DNA from: Acidobacteriota bacterium
Lineage (GTDB): Bacteria; Acidobacteriota; Terriglobia; Acidiferrales; UBA7541
Direction of reading: 5' to 3'
NCBI GenBank assembly: GCA_003225295.1
Contig: QHYZ01000077.1
Location: forward strand, 1 to 53,417
Length of the DNA: 53,417 bases
Shown: positions 52,765 through 53,417 of the stretch, piece after piece
Layout: the number at the start of each line of letters is the position of its first letter
Numbering within the stretch: position 1 is the stretch's first letter
Notes under the pieces: generated by a model
Database searches by the model: none
Told to the model about the DNA's origin: nothing
The model's input: only the letters and a program-made list of their open reading frames with translations
Made by a program: the position numbers and the translations under genes

Positions 52765-53417
52765 ATGGCCCTGGAGTTTTCGATTTGTGAAGTTCGATGG
52801 GAGCGATATCGGAGGGTTTCAGAGAATCCCCACACAAGGGAGTGGTTAAAGTTTCAGGCCGCACGCGGTCTAGCCGCGAACACGATCGAAGCCTACGGGC
52901 GAGACCTGGACCGCTATCTCGGTTTTCTGGAGACCGAAAATATCCCGTTTCACTCGGTCATTCGTCCGACGATCGGAGCCTACATTCGGAGCATCACACA
53001 GCTCGAGGTTCCGAGGGTTTCGAGAAAGGGGATGGAAGCAAGAAGCGCTCTCGCGAACGCCACTCTGCAACAGCACCTCACAGTGGTTCGCCTCTTTCAT
53101 GACTTCCTAGTCGAAGAACGTGTCTGTGCGAGAAACCCTCTTCGCCCGCTTATAGGCGGGCGGGGCCTAATCCAACGGCATCACCGGCTTCCGTGGATTC
53201 CAAGCGAGGAAGAGTGGCAGAACATTCTTCAGGTCTGTAAGCAGGAGCCGCTGCGAAATCGAGTGATGCTGGCGATGTCCTACGATGCAGCTCTCCGCCG
53301 CGAGGAGATCTGCTCGCTTGAAGTGGCCGACATCGATCCCGCACATCGCCTGCTGCGAATTCGGCTGGAGGTCACGAAGAACCGACGCGAAAGAGTGGTC
53401 CCATACTCGTTGGCAAC
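52765..53417 (+). CDS. Tyrosine recombinase/integrase, N-terminal part only
   Basis: The frame is open from ATG 52765 (preceded by GGGGGA) to the window edge, 217 codons. It has a core-binding (SAM-like) domain: LKFQAARGLAANTIEAYGRD and LDRYLGFLETENIPF, then NATLQQHLTVVRLFHDFLVE. The start of the catalytic domain follows, with the first active-site Arg (Arg178) in YDAALRREEICSLEVADID, the normal box I of the XerC/XerD and phage-integrase family. The remaining catalytic residues lie outside the window. It could belong to a mobile element or be one of the paired recombinases common in acidobacterial genomes. A hairpin sits directly upstream. Confidence 0.88.
   Translation, partial: MALEFSICEVRWERYRRVSENPHTREWLKFQAARGLAANTIEAYGRDLDRYLGFLETENIPFHSVIRPTIGAYIRSITQLEVPRVSRKGMEARSALANATLQQHLTVVRLFHDFLVEERVCARNPLRPLIGGRGLIQRHHRLPWIPSEEEWQNILQVCKQEPLRNRVMLAMSYDAALRREEICSLEVADIDPAHRLLRIRLEVTKNRRERVVPYSLA

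Noticed and set aside
1-53417. CRISPR arrays, tRNA or rRNA genes and intact insertion sequences
   Set aside because: None were found by eye on either strand: no regularly spaced repeats, cloverleaf pattern, rRNA core sequence or transposase frame.

Overview
The window reads as a chromosome segment of an acidobacterium (Acidobacteriota, Terriglobia-like). The basis is its family content: two giant Oar-type TonB-dependent receptors with an N-terminal carboxypeptidase-regulatory-like domain, two Tat-exported FG-GAP/ASPIC-UnbV (CRTAC1-like) proteins, a VWFA-related acidobacterial-domain protein, three intact TPR proteins and a YtrA-type GntR/ABC operon. No rRNA, tRNA or CRISPR array was seen. The taxonomic call is inference from gene families only.

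Region 1 (1-31.5 kb) is an L-rhamnose harvesting and catabolism locus. Outer-membrane and secreted parts are a TonB receptor (15277-18732), alpha-L-rhamnosidases of families GH78 (8396-11755) and GH106 (4876-8289), a second GH106-like enzyme (28690-31518) and a GH39-like glycosidase (2680-4206). Inner-membrane uptake is RhaT (25557-26759). Catabolism uses RhaM mutarotase, RhaI isomerase, RhaB kinase, a fused RhaEW aldolase/lactaldehyde dehydrogenase, and an FMN-dependent lactate dehydrogenase taking L-lactate to pyruvate. An unusual regulator (24255-25361) joins an IclR-type helix-turn-helix to a periplasmic-binding-protein sugar domain. Five intergenic regions of this locus carry a shared TCAATAG-type motif, probably its operators. 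Two decayed genes (TPR, GH3) flank the GH78-GH106 pair.

Region 2 (31.9-38.6 kb) is all on the minus strand. It has a YtrA-type GntR/ABC transporter operon with a perfect palindromic operator, two tandem DUF4386 membrane proteins and then the most striking find: two overlapping genes that look like aldehyde-deformylating oxygenase (ADO) and acyl-ACP reductase (AAR). This is the fatty acid-to-alkane pathway known as a cyanobacterial hallmark. The ADO homologue keeps all six di-iron ligands and has an extra four-cysteine cluster. The AAR homologue keeps its Rossmann motif and catalytic cysteine.

Region 3 (38.6-41.3 kb) is a gene graveyard and toxin-antitoxin patch. It has an intact DUF433 antitoxin with a broken DUF5615 toxin, an intact antitoxin/PIN-toxin pair with direct-repeat operators, and the remains of an enolase-superfamily dehydratase.

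Region 4 (41.3-52.3 kb, minus strand) is a co-directional cluster: TonB receptor, two TPR proteins, a seven-heme cytochrome c, a VWFA protein and a CRTAC1-like protein, several with 4-base overlaps. The window ends inside a tyrosine recombinase gene preceded by a strong hairpin, and begins inside a secreted protein gene.
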